64,000 bases of DNA. It comes from Jackrogersella multiformis. Lineage: Eukaryota; Ascomycota; Sordariomycetes; Xylariales; Hypoxylaceae. The stretch is taken from the NCBI GenBank assembly GCA_902806575.1, contig CADCXD010000010.1, positions 2,232,001 through 2,296,000 on the forward strand, read 5' to 3'. A program made the position numbers and the translations under genes. The first letter of the stretch is position 1. Every line of letters starts with the position of its first letter. Shown piece after piece: positions 12,609-25,200 of the stretch. The notes under the pieces were generated by a model, which did not search any database, was not told the origin of the DNA, and saw only the letters and a program-made list of their open reading frames with translations.

Positions 12609-14149
12609 TTTGGTATTTACCGTAGATACCTCATATATGGCAACAATTTGATGCGGTGTATTAAGATGATGCGACTGTCGAACAAGAAAAATAGGATAGC
12701 TTGGTTTCTCATTAATAGTTAGTAATGATGCAATCCGGCCATCGGAAAGGGGCGGGGAAGCCGTTCGCCCGTCAAGTGCCGAAAGCAGTTTGACATGTGT
12801 CGATATGCATTCCTACGCCCTACGAGGCATTGGATCTCCGATTCTTGTATGTCTCCCGCAGCACAACATCGCACCACCCGATGCTACACTGGCATCGTGC
12901 ACGATAACACCACAACACCACAACACGCCGCGTTTTTTCTTCCGCTGCCATCTTTACTTCTATATACATATTTCCTACGGAATTCAGTGCCAGGTATAGT
13001 AAGCAATTCATACCTATACATACAGCATATCTAAGGTAACGTTAAGGTTTAACAATGGCTATTTTCTCGCAATTTACATACATGATTTCATTTGTGATGC
13101 ACTATCCATGCGAGTAAACGATTTCAGGACGTCCCAGACTCGGAATCAATCCTTATGAAGAGGCTGCAAAGCTCTTAGGAGCACGTAGCTCACAGTAGGT
13201 ACTCATATTTTTAATGATTAGCAAAAGTCACTGAAGGTTTGGGGTTTTACTTACAATATTCTCTCTCATGGTATCTAGCTTCTATGAATGAGATTGAGTT
13301 ACCCTTTACCTAATATATCAAGTTTCGGTCTTTCTCATTTATGTCAACAGTGAATTAGAAGACTACAAGTACAAATAGCTCATGTATCGGTTTGTGATTC
13401 CGGTGGAATTTCTTCGTTTCTGTACATATGCGGCCAGTTTTCTTTAGATGCAAGATAACTTCATCCGTCGTAGGTATTCACAGTAGTAGCTACGGAGCTC
13501 GAGGTCTCGTCCGGTGACGAATGTCATTAGAAGGTATAGCTATGCATCGTCATTATCTGCTAAGAACACCCCCGAGGACTTAATAAGCTCTACGACTGAG
13601 TCTCTAAAGGTTCAGTACTCAGAAAGAAAACGGCATGCTTAAAAGGTACTCTACTCACACTATCCAGTATACTTAGAGCAAAAGCGAGGCCAGGTAGCAT
13701 ACACTTCTCGACTTGTATTTCATGTCATGTCTAAGTGTTGATATATATACCGCGTAGAGGCACATACATGGACTACAGATCTTATGTCTCCATTCATGTG
13801 TTATATCTGACTAGGTATGCATTTAGCATGTGTGAGATAGAAAAGACATATTCCTGATATATTCTTCCGAGGTAAATAATTACTGCCCTGAGTTAAACAA
13901 CTCTGGCTGGTAGTTACACTGCTATTAATACAGAAATATTCATAGCCACATACTTAAGCTGTCAATACGACAGGCATGGTAAAAGACAAGTAGACAATGA
14001 TAAGCGTCAAGAATGCACCAAATAAAATGCACACCGAGACCTATTACTTGACATATATAATGTATTTAATACACACATCTTTAACTGTCTCTAGAGTAAG
14101 GAGTTACAAGGAGGGGAGGTACCGTACCGTCAAATAATAAAAATAAAAA

Positions 14150-14600
14150 ACGGTTATTTTACTTAAAAACCATTATTTTCTTAATAATTATTTCCTAGTT
14201 AATAACTTTTATTATTAATCGTAAATTTAATTAATTATATTTTATAATTTATTTTTTTATAATTTAAATATTTTATATTTTATTTTATATTTTAATATAT
14301 TATAATTTATAAATTATTATTATAAAATTAAATATTTTTAATAATTTAATAATTTATAAACGTATAAATTAAAATATATATTTATATAAATATATATATA
14401 TATATATTAAAATATAAATAAATATATAAATAAATAATTAATTTTATATAAATAATTAAAAAATAATAATATATATTTATTATTAAATAATTTATATTAA
14501 TAATAATAATTTTATTTAAATAATAATAATAATTATTATTATTATAATTATTTTTTAATTAAACGATAATTATATCGCTAATGCATTTAACGTTTAATAA
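14150..14600. repeat. Nearly pure A/T block, likely RIP-degraded or structural DNA
   Basis: From 14222 to 14563 the sequence contains only A and T except for a single CG dinucleotide at 14361-14362. G/C bases return only at the edges, again largely as CG (14220-14221, 14564-14565, 14576-14577). Loss of C outside CpG is what exhaustive repeat-induced point mutation (mainly CpA to TpA) could leave. Mitochondrial spacer DNA or an AT-rich origin/attachment region are alternatives. There is no coding capacity. Confidence 0.6.
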
Positions 14601-17600
14601 CCATTATTTATAACTTACAGGTGACAGTGCGGTATGTTACAATTATTACCTAGGTATGTATATATCCTAATGTCCAAGTTCGTACCGACGGCATACATTC
14701 AGTACAGCCTATATACCACGCGGTAAGGCTACATAAGCCCCATGTTAGAGAAAGGCAGTGCTACTACTTAGTATTATACATGGTTAGATTCATAGTGTAG
14801 GTCATCTATTTGGATTACCTAGTACGTATCCTTAGCCCTTTACAAGTGTCCTGTCTCCAGGAAGCGGATAACTAGCACTATGCGCTTGATGCCGGATGCA
14901 CTCTAACCATCACCCGGCGGGATAGTACAATGCAGCTGCAGTTGGTAGAAGAACTATTGCTTACTCGAGTCTGACAAATCGTCTGTCGGTCAGTGGCCAC
15001 TAGGCTTTTCCATATCGGCAAGCTGTGCATACCTCAAGAGGTGAGGCCTCCTGAATACATAGAGGATTCTATACCTACATACATGAATGCCTTTCCGAAG
15101 AGACAGCTAGTGCTGGTCTTATTTCCCCACTCGGGAGGCGCTGGTGGCTTAGGTATACGTATATGTAGGTTTTCAATCCTCTTGCACGCCCACGATAACG
15201 GATTCATGAGGATCTTCTACTCCAAGACCAAAATTTGACGGCTGCCTATATTTTTTAAAGTTGCTATTCGCTGCAGGTCGAAGTCATACATTTTGATAGG
15301 CCACATCGTGAGGCAGCCCGAAGGACCCGGCGCAGCCTCGACCGAAGAAACCGTGGTAGCAGGTATGCATGTAAGCCCGGACTACCCGGCTTATGGAGCC
15401 GCGCAGGGAGATCCGTACCGGTGGACTGGATCCACTTCCGGCCCACCAGCGCATGCGTGATCTTAGATCAAGATATCGATAGGGGGCATTGGAGTCGTTC
15501 GAAGGACTTGGCATTTAGGAAAGCCTTACGAGACTTTGTCGGGGATCGAATGACTTTTCCTCTAATGATAACATACCGAGATATGTATAGCTACCGAGAG
15601 CTCATCTATGCATACAGGTTGACTGATGGCAGGTGGTACAGACTTTGTTTTGTTAGTCCAATAGGGGGACTCCGCGAATATTGTTCTTGGTGATCAAGCA
15701 AACATGACGATAGTTTGGCCGAAACCCACGGTTTCGAATAGAGTAGCCAGGTTTTGACGATGCCAAGGCTCATCTTATCTCACTTGCGCATCGGGTGATC
15801 ACCCAATGAACCAAGTTATGGCTATGGGGTCAACCAGAACCATCTGAACAAGGGAAATCGTGTGGGAAGAGGCGGAATAAAAAGCAAGTTTTACCATGTA
15901 CCCTAAGTATTTATGATAAAAAACGCCTCTCAGCATACGAACCATGATCTGACGTGTTCATTCTGACCAACCCCGCGTGAGGTAAGGAAGGGGGCCGGGA
16001 CGATTCCCGAGCTAGATCATGCATACGTTCCACGCAAGGGAACGTTGAGGCTCAACCCCATCTATCTCCGCATCCGAGAAGAAAATGCCTGGACTGTGCT
16101 CGAGGGCAATCAACACGATACTGGCGTGATCTCTGAACACTGTACGCGAGACCTGTCATATATAAGTTTCTTACCGCTGACAACGGGGTCCGCCCAGTTC
16201 GACTCTGAGCTGCGGGACCGAGTTCGGCCACATAAATACCTACATACATATGGGTTCTACACTACATACGTAGGAATCGGTGAGACCAACCAGGGCGTCC
16301 AGCGAAGGCAAGGTTCATGATAGGCATCCTATTGCAAAGTGACAGAATAAGATAAGTTGAAGAATACGCACGGGCATATGTAGAATCCAGCCCCTTGAAT
16401 ACGTATACGGGAGCTCTTATGTAGTGTATTAAACACAGCATAGCACATATTGTGTTATTTAGCCAAGCAAGTTTATAGTGTAGTAGTAACTGCATAATTA
16501 CCGGCCGGCGGTGCGGTCACGTCGCAAGTTGCGATGACATGCAATACTGGTTATGATGGGACTAATTACCTTACCGACGCCTTGTTGAGTTGCGGGCTCG
16601 GGGTCGCATATATGTACTGTACCTATGCAAGTGCGTTGAAATTGGCACAAGCCCCGATGGTGATTCTCCTTGCATCGAAAGCTGGTTAAGCTCTTCCATT
16701 TGACGTTGGTAAGACGGGAAGTGGAGATGAATTTGGGTAGCGGTTTGTGCGTACCTAAGGTACGAGGTGGAATTAACCGGACGGATGGCTCGTAGGTAAT
16801 GCAAACTACTTTGCTTTTCCCTTCCCGTCGCGGTCATGGAAATAAAAAGCCACCGAATCAGCTCACGGAATTTACCCTCGAGGGCTGCGCGGGCAGTAAG
16901 ACGGGGAGGGTTCCCCAGGTTCCTGTACCAAGCTTGGCCGCGATGTGGGTGGGAGTAAGGTTGGTCGGTCGTCTGTACATATGTACGCGTGGAATCCCCA
17001 GATGAGTAAAACGGGCGACGGGCCGCGTGCACTGGAAGAAATCATAACGTGACTTCTGTTGGTTAAGATCTTCTCTTCTTCTTCCCGTTGGCTCGAGCAT
17101 TTGCTGGCGTGATTCCTACCACTTGACTGAGTATACTTGCTACATGCGAGGCTTCTACATAAACGCCTACTGCAAGCTAATAAAGGGGCTTCGGCTCGTT
17201 CGCTGACGGTAACTCCGGTCTGAGACCCCAGACTGACATTCTTCGAAATCCCTCAGGAAATGCACCCGGCTGTACCTAGTGTACATACATAAGAGAAGAA
17301 AACGTTCGGTGTTAGGTGCTTACCTGCCTACCTAGCCTAAGTTTCAGAAAGCCCTAGTGAAAGCCCCCTCGGGTTCGTTCTTTTCTCGTTCGGGTCTTCT
17401 AATGGACGTAGTGGGTAAGATGACCGTCTAATCTGGTTAAGAGCCAAAATAAGGGTGCCGAGGCCGAAAGGTTGCAGCGCTCTAGTGTAGTGTACCTAAA
17501 CTAGTCACCTCTACTACGTTAGGCGGCAAGGTGTACGTACATAGTGTCATGTAGGTACTTAGATCTTGGAACAAGCTGCAGACGTAATCCTTCCACTGTG

Positions 17601-20600
17601 ATTCAAGATTGGCAGCCGATGTGTCGGGGACGCGATGTTGCGCCTCGGTGAGCGAAAATCTGCCACGATACGACAATATGTGGAGGTTGAAACGGACACT
17701 GCCAGCGATGCCACTATGTACATATATACATATTAGTTGATCGTACTGGTCGTGGAGGTTACTTTAGGTAGGTTTCTTAGGTTTGAAGATCTTCCATTGG
17801 AAACTTGCTTATGGTTCCCCTTTACTTTAACCTACCTAGGTAGTGTACACTACATCCAGACTGCCGAGCCGTAGAATGGTCATTAGCCTGCGGCTGTGAT
17901 AGGGCAGTTTTAGGCGGCTTATATGTACATACTGTGTAGAGTAGAAGCCGTAGTGGAGGGGCGGAACGGGAGGGAACGTCTGCGCTACCTGGAGTATCGT
18001 GTCTGCGTGTGTATGGCTTCTGACGGTTAACTTAGCCAAATAAATATTATTCATGTTCATCACATATTCAGCCGCGCGGGGAAATTACTTATTTGACGTA
18101 TGTATGGTTTTTATTAGCCTTACGAGCTTCTAAGCTTTTACTTTGGCAGATGGAAGATCAGGCAATCCAAAGTGCAAACAAATCTGTTTCCTGCCAACTC
18201 TATTCAGACCAAACTAGCTGGTTAGGGGCATATAAACACGTGCTTCATCCTGGAGTAGAGGGCCTTGAAGTTGAGAAGGGCTGAGCTGTTTGTTTGGCTG
18301 GTCTCGAAGTACATAGGCTATCCTCCTCCTGACCGGGGACACGTAGAACCGTCGCATCGGCCACCGTTACATTCGGCTGTTAGTGAAAGGGTAACTCTCT
18401 GCTTCGAGGCTTCGACTGCGCCTGCATGGAAGCAGCCTTGAAACAAGTGATATGGAAGCTGATAAGAGCAGGAGTTTCGCCCGTTGGGCAGCATCAAACT
18501 TTGGACAGCCTTGAAAAATACCACAACTGCCTTGTTTTAACGAGCGAATGCTGGGTACACCCGCTACTACGTACGGAGGAGTGGAGGCGACCGAATTACC
18601 GGTTCGGTATGATATGCTGGTCCTTGGAGCCTGAAGGTTCAGGGAATTACGAAGCTGACGTCGCGAAGCGAAGCGAGGGGGGATTCTGATATCTCGGAAG
18701 ACCCTTGGAAAGGCAGGGAAACTTGCCTATGTTAAGATTTGGCGGGCAGTGTTGGTAAGCAGAGATATTCAACGATGATGGGATCTTCCGTCACATATCG
18801 TTATCTTAGCTATAATACATTTGCTCACCTAGCTGCCACGCTGCCTACCTAGGTAGGTAGGTACACTGAGACAGAGACATCCTACGTGTGGTTTTAGGGA
18901 CTATCCAAGATTCGAAGGCGGCAGTTAGATAGATATCATTTTTTACTTTATTTTAGCATCGTGTGTCCACTGTCCGAGCAATGAGGTAGGCTCAAGCTGC
19001 ATGTCAGAATCGATCCAAGTCGGTCGATTTTCATGATCGTCTGAATCACCCACAGACACTTACGCATCTTCTGGGATCGATCAACACATACACGTGTAAT
19101 TCTGACCTAGGTAGTACGTACATAGTATGTGGCTATCAGCTACCAATTGCTAATAATATAACGTCCTGGGGAAACGCGTATAATTAAAGGATGTTTCTTA
19201 AGAGCCGAGAGTCGTATCGTTTTCTAAATGAGGCTAACAGATCACAGCTTGATGCCTACCGTAGTCGTTTTCCTTGCCGGTGGTCCGTCACATGCATGCC
19301 CGTCCAGCTTGTGCCTTGCATATGCAACTTCGACATCACTTGGGTAGGATTGTGCTTTGACGAGAGACGATTTGAGTGTCAACTTTATTTTTTACATAAT
19401 AGTGCCTAGTAAGGAAGCTGAGTGAGAAATTAAGATCTGGACCTTTTTGCTATTGCTCCATTGGCTCGCACGATTTTATGAATTGTCGAATCGTTGTACT
19501 TACATCACAACTGTGCTATGTATTGGCATTGGCACACTATCTAGGTACAGCAGTGCTACAGTGTTAGAGTGTCAGAGTGTAGCAGTTTAAATGGGAGACA
19601 CAGCTGGAGAGACATGGAGCGATCGGCATTGGATGTGATCATCACACTAGTGTACATAGTAGGTATGTAAAAGTTCCTATTCGACATCACGTCCAAGACA
19701 TCCCAGCCAACATGGATTGTATTTCGAACCAGCAAGCTCGCTAGAATTTCCGTCGGATTCGGGCGAATTTCCTCATCAACATGGCTGTCACCTACATAGT
19801 GGGACACGATGCACTTCACTTACATAGTAGGATATGATAAGCCCCCCCTGAACGACTTAAGAGCCCAACCAGGCAGTAAGAGCTAATACAATTCCCTGTA
19901 ATTGCCTGCGAGTGGCCGATGAGGTTGTTCAATGGCGTTCTTCATCAAAGTCATGGCGTCCATTTTCTCTCCTCGAGATATATTTATTGCATGAGAGAAG
20001 AGCCATTGGCGGCTCTTCCGAATCGACACGTTACTATCGCCTCTCGCCGTCACTGTACTGTAACGTTTGGCTCCCAATGAGATCTTCTATTCCTCCAGAT
20101 CGCTTAATTGCCTATGAATTGCTACCTTAGCTGTTACTAGGAGGTATCTAGGTAGTTTTGTGCACTTGCAGTAGCTTCCGACCTACCATATCAACGGTAT
20201 CCCTTTGCAGTTAAGCCCTTTCGAAGTTAAGCCCTGCACCCCGTTCGGGGCTCTGTTCTAACCTCCCTTGGACCAGTAGGCACCGCTAGGTCTACCCTGC
20301 CAAGAGACCAAGCCTGTCGCGGCGGACCAATTGGACTAACGGTTCCATATTAGCCATTCAGGGGAGACCCTCGTCCGGTGCCGTCTCTTGGTTCTGGCAC
20401 CTGCTTATTCCGCGGATTTGGAACCGTTTGGTCAAATTTGACCCCTGACAATCTTAAGCTTGCCTGTCACGACTTACATACCTTACATAGCTCTGTATAA
20501 TAAGTGCCACGCTTCAAGGGTTTGCACGCTGTAGGAATGCCTGTCTTTCTGCTTTCTGGCGGGTGATTGGGCTTCGGCGAACACGAGTATTACATACGGA

Positions 20601-20879
20601 CATAGGAACGCACGCGGTAGAATATACTGCGATTCTTCTCTTGCGTTAGTGTGCCTAGGTTCCTACTCCGCGTTCGCCCGTGCCTGGCTGGTCATGCTAG
20701 TCCGTAGTAGTAGAACCTTTTTGAGCCCTTCAGGTAGGTATCTATCCTACATATTAGTACCTATCACTTCTTAGGACCCTGGCTTCATGGTCTGGCCTTG
20801 TGTCCCATGCCAAGTGGGTATTTATTTACGGAGCACATCGTACATACGACGTGGGAACATGGTTGCCCCAGCTGGTTTC

Positions 20880-22182
20880 GTAGGTTCCTTTTTCTCTGCC
20901 TCTGAACGTCTTGTCGAGCTTGTTCCGTGACACCGTCGTCTTTTTTGCTTTTTCCCCTTCCCGCCTCAGTTGCATTCGACGATCCGGAACGGCCGTCACC
21001 TGCGAACTGCTGTTTCTTTTTATCTTGTTTTATCCTAAACCTCTTGTAATATTTTCTTTTCTCGGTTCGCCCTGCCATCCCTCGTACAGAGCTGGGGGGT
21101 CTGTCTTGTTCTCTCGCTTGTCTGTCCTTGCATCCCTTGGGGAAATCATTACCCCAAAGTCTCATGCATATTCGACCGAGCGTTCTGCGCCTTCGAGATA
21201 ATAGCGTGATAGTTAACGGCTCGAGCTGTTGATTATATTTTCGCAAGAGCGCGGACCTTCTTTTTTAACAAGCATATCCCAACAACGCTTCTCTTCATTG
21301 TACAACTTCACTTGGATTTTCGTAAGTCAACTGTGGTCAGATACCGGACGCTGGATTCTTGACAGCCCACACCTTAATCATCATCAGCGGCCTTGAAACT
21401 GGAATTGCTATAGCGCGAAGGCTGATCATATTATCTATTAGGAATTGGCCCGTCGATAGCTTACATTGCTCTCAGTATATATCATCATATGTGCAGTGGC
21501 CATCTCGAGTCATTCAATTGGCTGGAGTAAGGTTGACTACCTATATATATATATATACTGAAACTCATTCTATGCTGAGTTGCCCGGCATGGCATAGAGA
21601 TAATGCCTTAAAGTCTACTATTGACTCTCATCGGTATTATCATCTACCTAGTTAGGTACTCTCTTACCGAACTAGAGTCTTACAAAGCGAATCAGGGTTC
21701 CCCCTATTCATCTTTTTCATTAAGAGTCTCATGTAAGTATAACTGTCCCCTTATCGTTTATTTCCCCGAGGCGAGTTGCAGATCTTGAATACTTCCATCC
21801 CATACATATATCCCGTTCAGAGCATAATGCCCAATCGAAGCAGAAATGACTGAATCACACTCTGTTATATCGGGTGATGAACGCTGAGGATACAAGTCAA
21901 AACTCCTTGTAATTTCCAACACTTAACAGCGCTTCCTAAGTACGAAATTGTACAAGCTCATATCTCATTCCTCCCATCCCCTGGCTCTTTTCCTTTGCCT
22001 GTAGAAGGATTAGCTCTAATAGTGGGGTCAGTTGTATTAATGCGAAATCTAAAATCGTCACTTCCTTCTTCTTCTGCGCAGAACAATCACTCCACTGCAC
22101 CGTCGACAGGGGTTATAGTAGTGGAGCCCGGTGTTTGGACCCTTTCTCTAAGATTGATCCGAAGACTGGGAAGCTAAAGTCA
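20880..22182 (+). promoter_or_regulatory. Pyrimidine-rich leader/promoter candidate for the ApsA-like gene
   Basis: Plus-strand sequence is CT-rich from about 20880 to 21320, followed by AACAACG/CAACTTCAC-type leader sequence and a GTAAGT at 21322-21327 that could be a 5'-UTR intron donor. This suggests a long, possibly spliced leader ahead of the coding start at 22256/22268. Transcription is inferred from composition only. Confidence 0.35.
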
Positions 22183-22293
22183 ATGCGAACTCGTCTGCTA
22201 CCCTCTCTGCGGAATCCCATATCTTCGACAACCGGGCAGCCGGATTGGATCGCGAATGGTAGTCAACATGACTGCGTGGGAAACCGAAGATGA
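22183..22293 (+). other. Upstream ORF overlapping the ApsA-like start
   Basis: A 36-codon frame starts with ATG at 22183 and ends at TGA 22291-22293. It overlaps both candidate ApsA start codons (22256 and 22268) in a different frame. If included in the mRNA, it would impose reinitiation or leaky scanning. The same frame is open further upstream, so part of it could instead be an unrecognised exon. Confidence 0.3.
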
Positions 22294-25200
22294 GCTGAGC
22301 AGTGCTGCCGCCGCATCGCTGCCAACACCAACGGATACACCCTACCGGACTCCATCGCGAAGCTCCAGGAGGTCGCGTCGCTCTGTCACTCCCCCGGGTA
22401 TTGCTTCTTCCCCACCGCCGCCACTGCCCCCAATGGACAAGATGGAGAAGAGGAGGAGTAAGCGGTCATCAAAAGATGTAGTAACCGACGAGAACATTAG
22501 CATCCTGGATCCTCGACGATTTACACCTACTCTTCATGCGAACCTGGTCTCGGAGATACTGACCTTGCGGAGGGACCAAGAAGAAAAGTTGAAGATAATC
22601 GAGAGCCTCGAAACCTCACTGCACACTACCCAAGAAGAACAGGAATCTTTGCAAACAAACCTATCCAACACTGCCAAGGAGAGTCGGTCCCTGAAGCGAC
22701 AACTGGCCCTCCTCGAGGGAGGAACCTCATCTGCCTTAGGCGAGTTAGCACGGGAGCGCGATGAAGCCGTCGACGCGATAACAGAGGCTAAGAGGCGGCT
22801 CGAAGTCGCGCAGAAAAAGCTTCGGACCCAGGAGGAGGATTCGGAGAGGGTCCACGAGCTTTGGGCGAAGGAGAAAGATGGTTGGGACGAGGAAAGGCGT
22901 AGGTATGAGCGGAAAATACACGTCGCCGAGAGCCGGCTAAGGATGGTTCTGGAGGAGGTTGCCACTTTACAGGAATCTCAATTGAATGGAGGTCACAATG
23001 GTCCCGAGAGCGACGGTGAGGAGGCCGGGAAGGATAATGATGGTGGTAGCGTAAGGACCATGAGTATAACCAACAGTATCCGGTTTTCGATGATGAGCGG
23101 GCCTGGCGTAGGCAAGGGCATTGGGAATTGTCTCGCGGATGAGCTCAACTTTGACGACGACGACGATTACCAGACGGATCCAGATGGTCGCCAAAGTGTG
23201 TTCTCAATCCCGAGACACCGTCGAAACCAAAGCCGGGATAGCATGATGTCGAGGTCTCATCGACGTAACCGGAGCAGCGATAGCCAAATACGACCGCGCA
23301 GCGTTGTACGAAGTAGGATGTACATGAACCAGACCGTGCTCGACAGGCTTGAGGGTGGAATTCGCGAGGACGATGAAGAATCGGTCACATCCCGAAAGGT
23401 AGAATATACCGACACGGGTGTTCAGTTCTCGCCGCCGCCATCTCCCAAGATAGCCCCCGTGAAACCGTCAACACCGGAGCCCTCTCTAAGACTGATGGGC
23501 TTAGAGAGTCCGCCACGACCCGAGGGTGAGATCGAAGCAAACCAGAGTCGTAAGAGGGTATACCCTAACAAGCCGGTACCGATGGATCACCTAAAGACTG
23601 GAAAGTCAATGGTATCAGCCGCTTCTCAGACGTCAGAAAAGGTGCAGTCGCTGGTCACATCTGATCCGGTGATCGTGGAAATGATACCCTCTGCCGCGAC
23701 AATCTCAAAGTCGATTGCGACCCAGACCGATTCTGCCCTGACTGCACGGAAATCCCTCTCACCTGAGCCGTTTTTGATACCTAGCATCAGCATCATTCCG
23801 CCATCTAGCAGACCGTCCACTCCACGTGAACATCGCTTGCCTCAGTACGTTAAGGACTTCGGGTGCCAGGTTTCTATTCTGGAGTCGAAGCCCACCAAGT
23901 CGGCTGCAAGCCAGACGGACGAGATTCGGATTGATAAGAGGCTCGACAAGTTGCCGCCTCATCTTCATCCTTCAGCTGTCACATCCAGACCTACATCCCC
24001 CAACACTGCTGCGGCGCCCGAGGAGAGCAAGAATTTCACACCGGTACCTGGACATGCCGTCCCCCCGCGGAATCCGCGCCGTCTTGAACAAGGCAGACAG
24101 AGTTTCTCTGCTGACTTGCCTACGTCACCTCCGGCGTCCCCGACGACAGACATCTTGGAGACCCGAGACGCGTACCCTGGTAACAACGATGATGGCCCAT
24201 TATCGAGTGCTGAGGCGCCCGTGAGACGACCGCATCGGATCAGCAGCTTGTTCGCTGGCTTTGACGTCCAGAGCTCAGACGAGGCCGACGAATTTAATGA
24301 AGATCAGAGCGACTCCGAATACCGCACAGCACTTGCACCAAGACCTAAAACTGGTCCCAGTAAGCCTAACAAACGATCAACAATATCCACTGGCGTTGTT
24401 CCGTCGGAGCAGGTTAGAGTTACAGCTAGGCACTCCACGAGCGTTGTTAGCAAGATCGGAAGTCCGGAAAGCATTAGCGCCTACCGCCTTGCTGATTCCC
24501 CAGAAAGTCTTCCGCAGAAACCGTCTCTCAGGGTGACAACCCGAATCTCCGATAAGGGGCTTGGGTATAGTATAGGTTCCCGTGCTAGTGTGATGCGGAA
24601 ATCAGCAATGATCCAGAGCGGTATTGCTTCACACCAGGGCCGTCCACGAAGCCCAAGCTTACCTGAATCGCGGGACCCGCCATTCCCAATTCCTACAAGA
24701 GCAAGCTCGAGGAAGCCACCGTTCAGCCTCAGTGCTCCGAGCGATGGCCAGCGCAGTCCTACCCAGACCGGCGAGCCTTTCTATCGTCGTGGCATGAAGA
24801 GCGGCATGTATAGAAACAACAGCGTTCGCAAGACCCGGTCTGCCGCAGCAATACCCCGTGCCCAAAGGTCCAGGAGACGCAGTAGCCGTTCGCCGCCTCC
24901 CATGTCACCCTCCGAGGAGGCTCCTGAAAGCCCGGATCTCCCACCGCTGCCAACTAACGACATTACTACCCCTCAACGCAACTACGGTCCTAAGCGCGGC
25001 CACATATCTCAGCCCTCGACGAATACTGCAAACACCGAGAATACGAACATGGGATCTATCGGTAGCAACCAACAGAGTTCAAGTGTAGTAGATGCTATTG
25101 CACAAACAATGGTTGGTGAGTGGATGTTCAAGTATGTCAGGAGACGCAAATCTTTTGGCATGGCCGACACCAGTACTCGTGGTGAGGAGAATAGCAATGA

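Larger units (their letters stand above)
12609..22255. other. Long gene-free region
   Basis: About 9.6 kb without a recognisable gene. The longest frames (153 codons at 16571-17032 and 20785-21246, both minus) have biased compositions and no domain signatures. Contents: AT-rich DNA with one nearly pure A/T block (14150-14600), scattered ACCTAGGT palindromes (for example 18844-18857) and, in the last 1.4 kb, pyrimidine-rich sequence that looks like the promoter/leader of the ApsA-like gene. Confidence 0.55.

Noticed and set aside
16571..17032. 153-codon minus-strand frame
   Set aside because: Rich in Arg/Ser/Thr/Tyr, includes residues coded by the TACCTAGGTA repeat, has no domain and no leader-like upstream sequence; consistent with a chance frame.
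20785..21246. 153-codon minus-strand frame, Lys/Arg/Gln-rich
   Set aside because: It is the reverse of a pyrimidine-rich stretch that looks like the plus-strand leader of the ApsA-like gene, which explains the basic composition.
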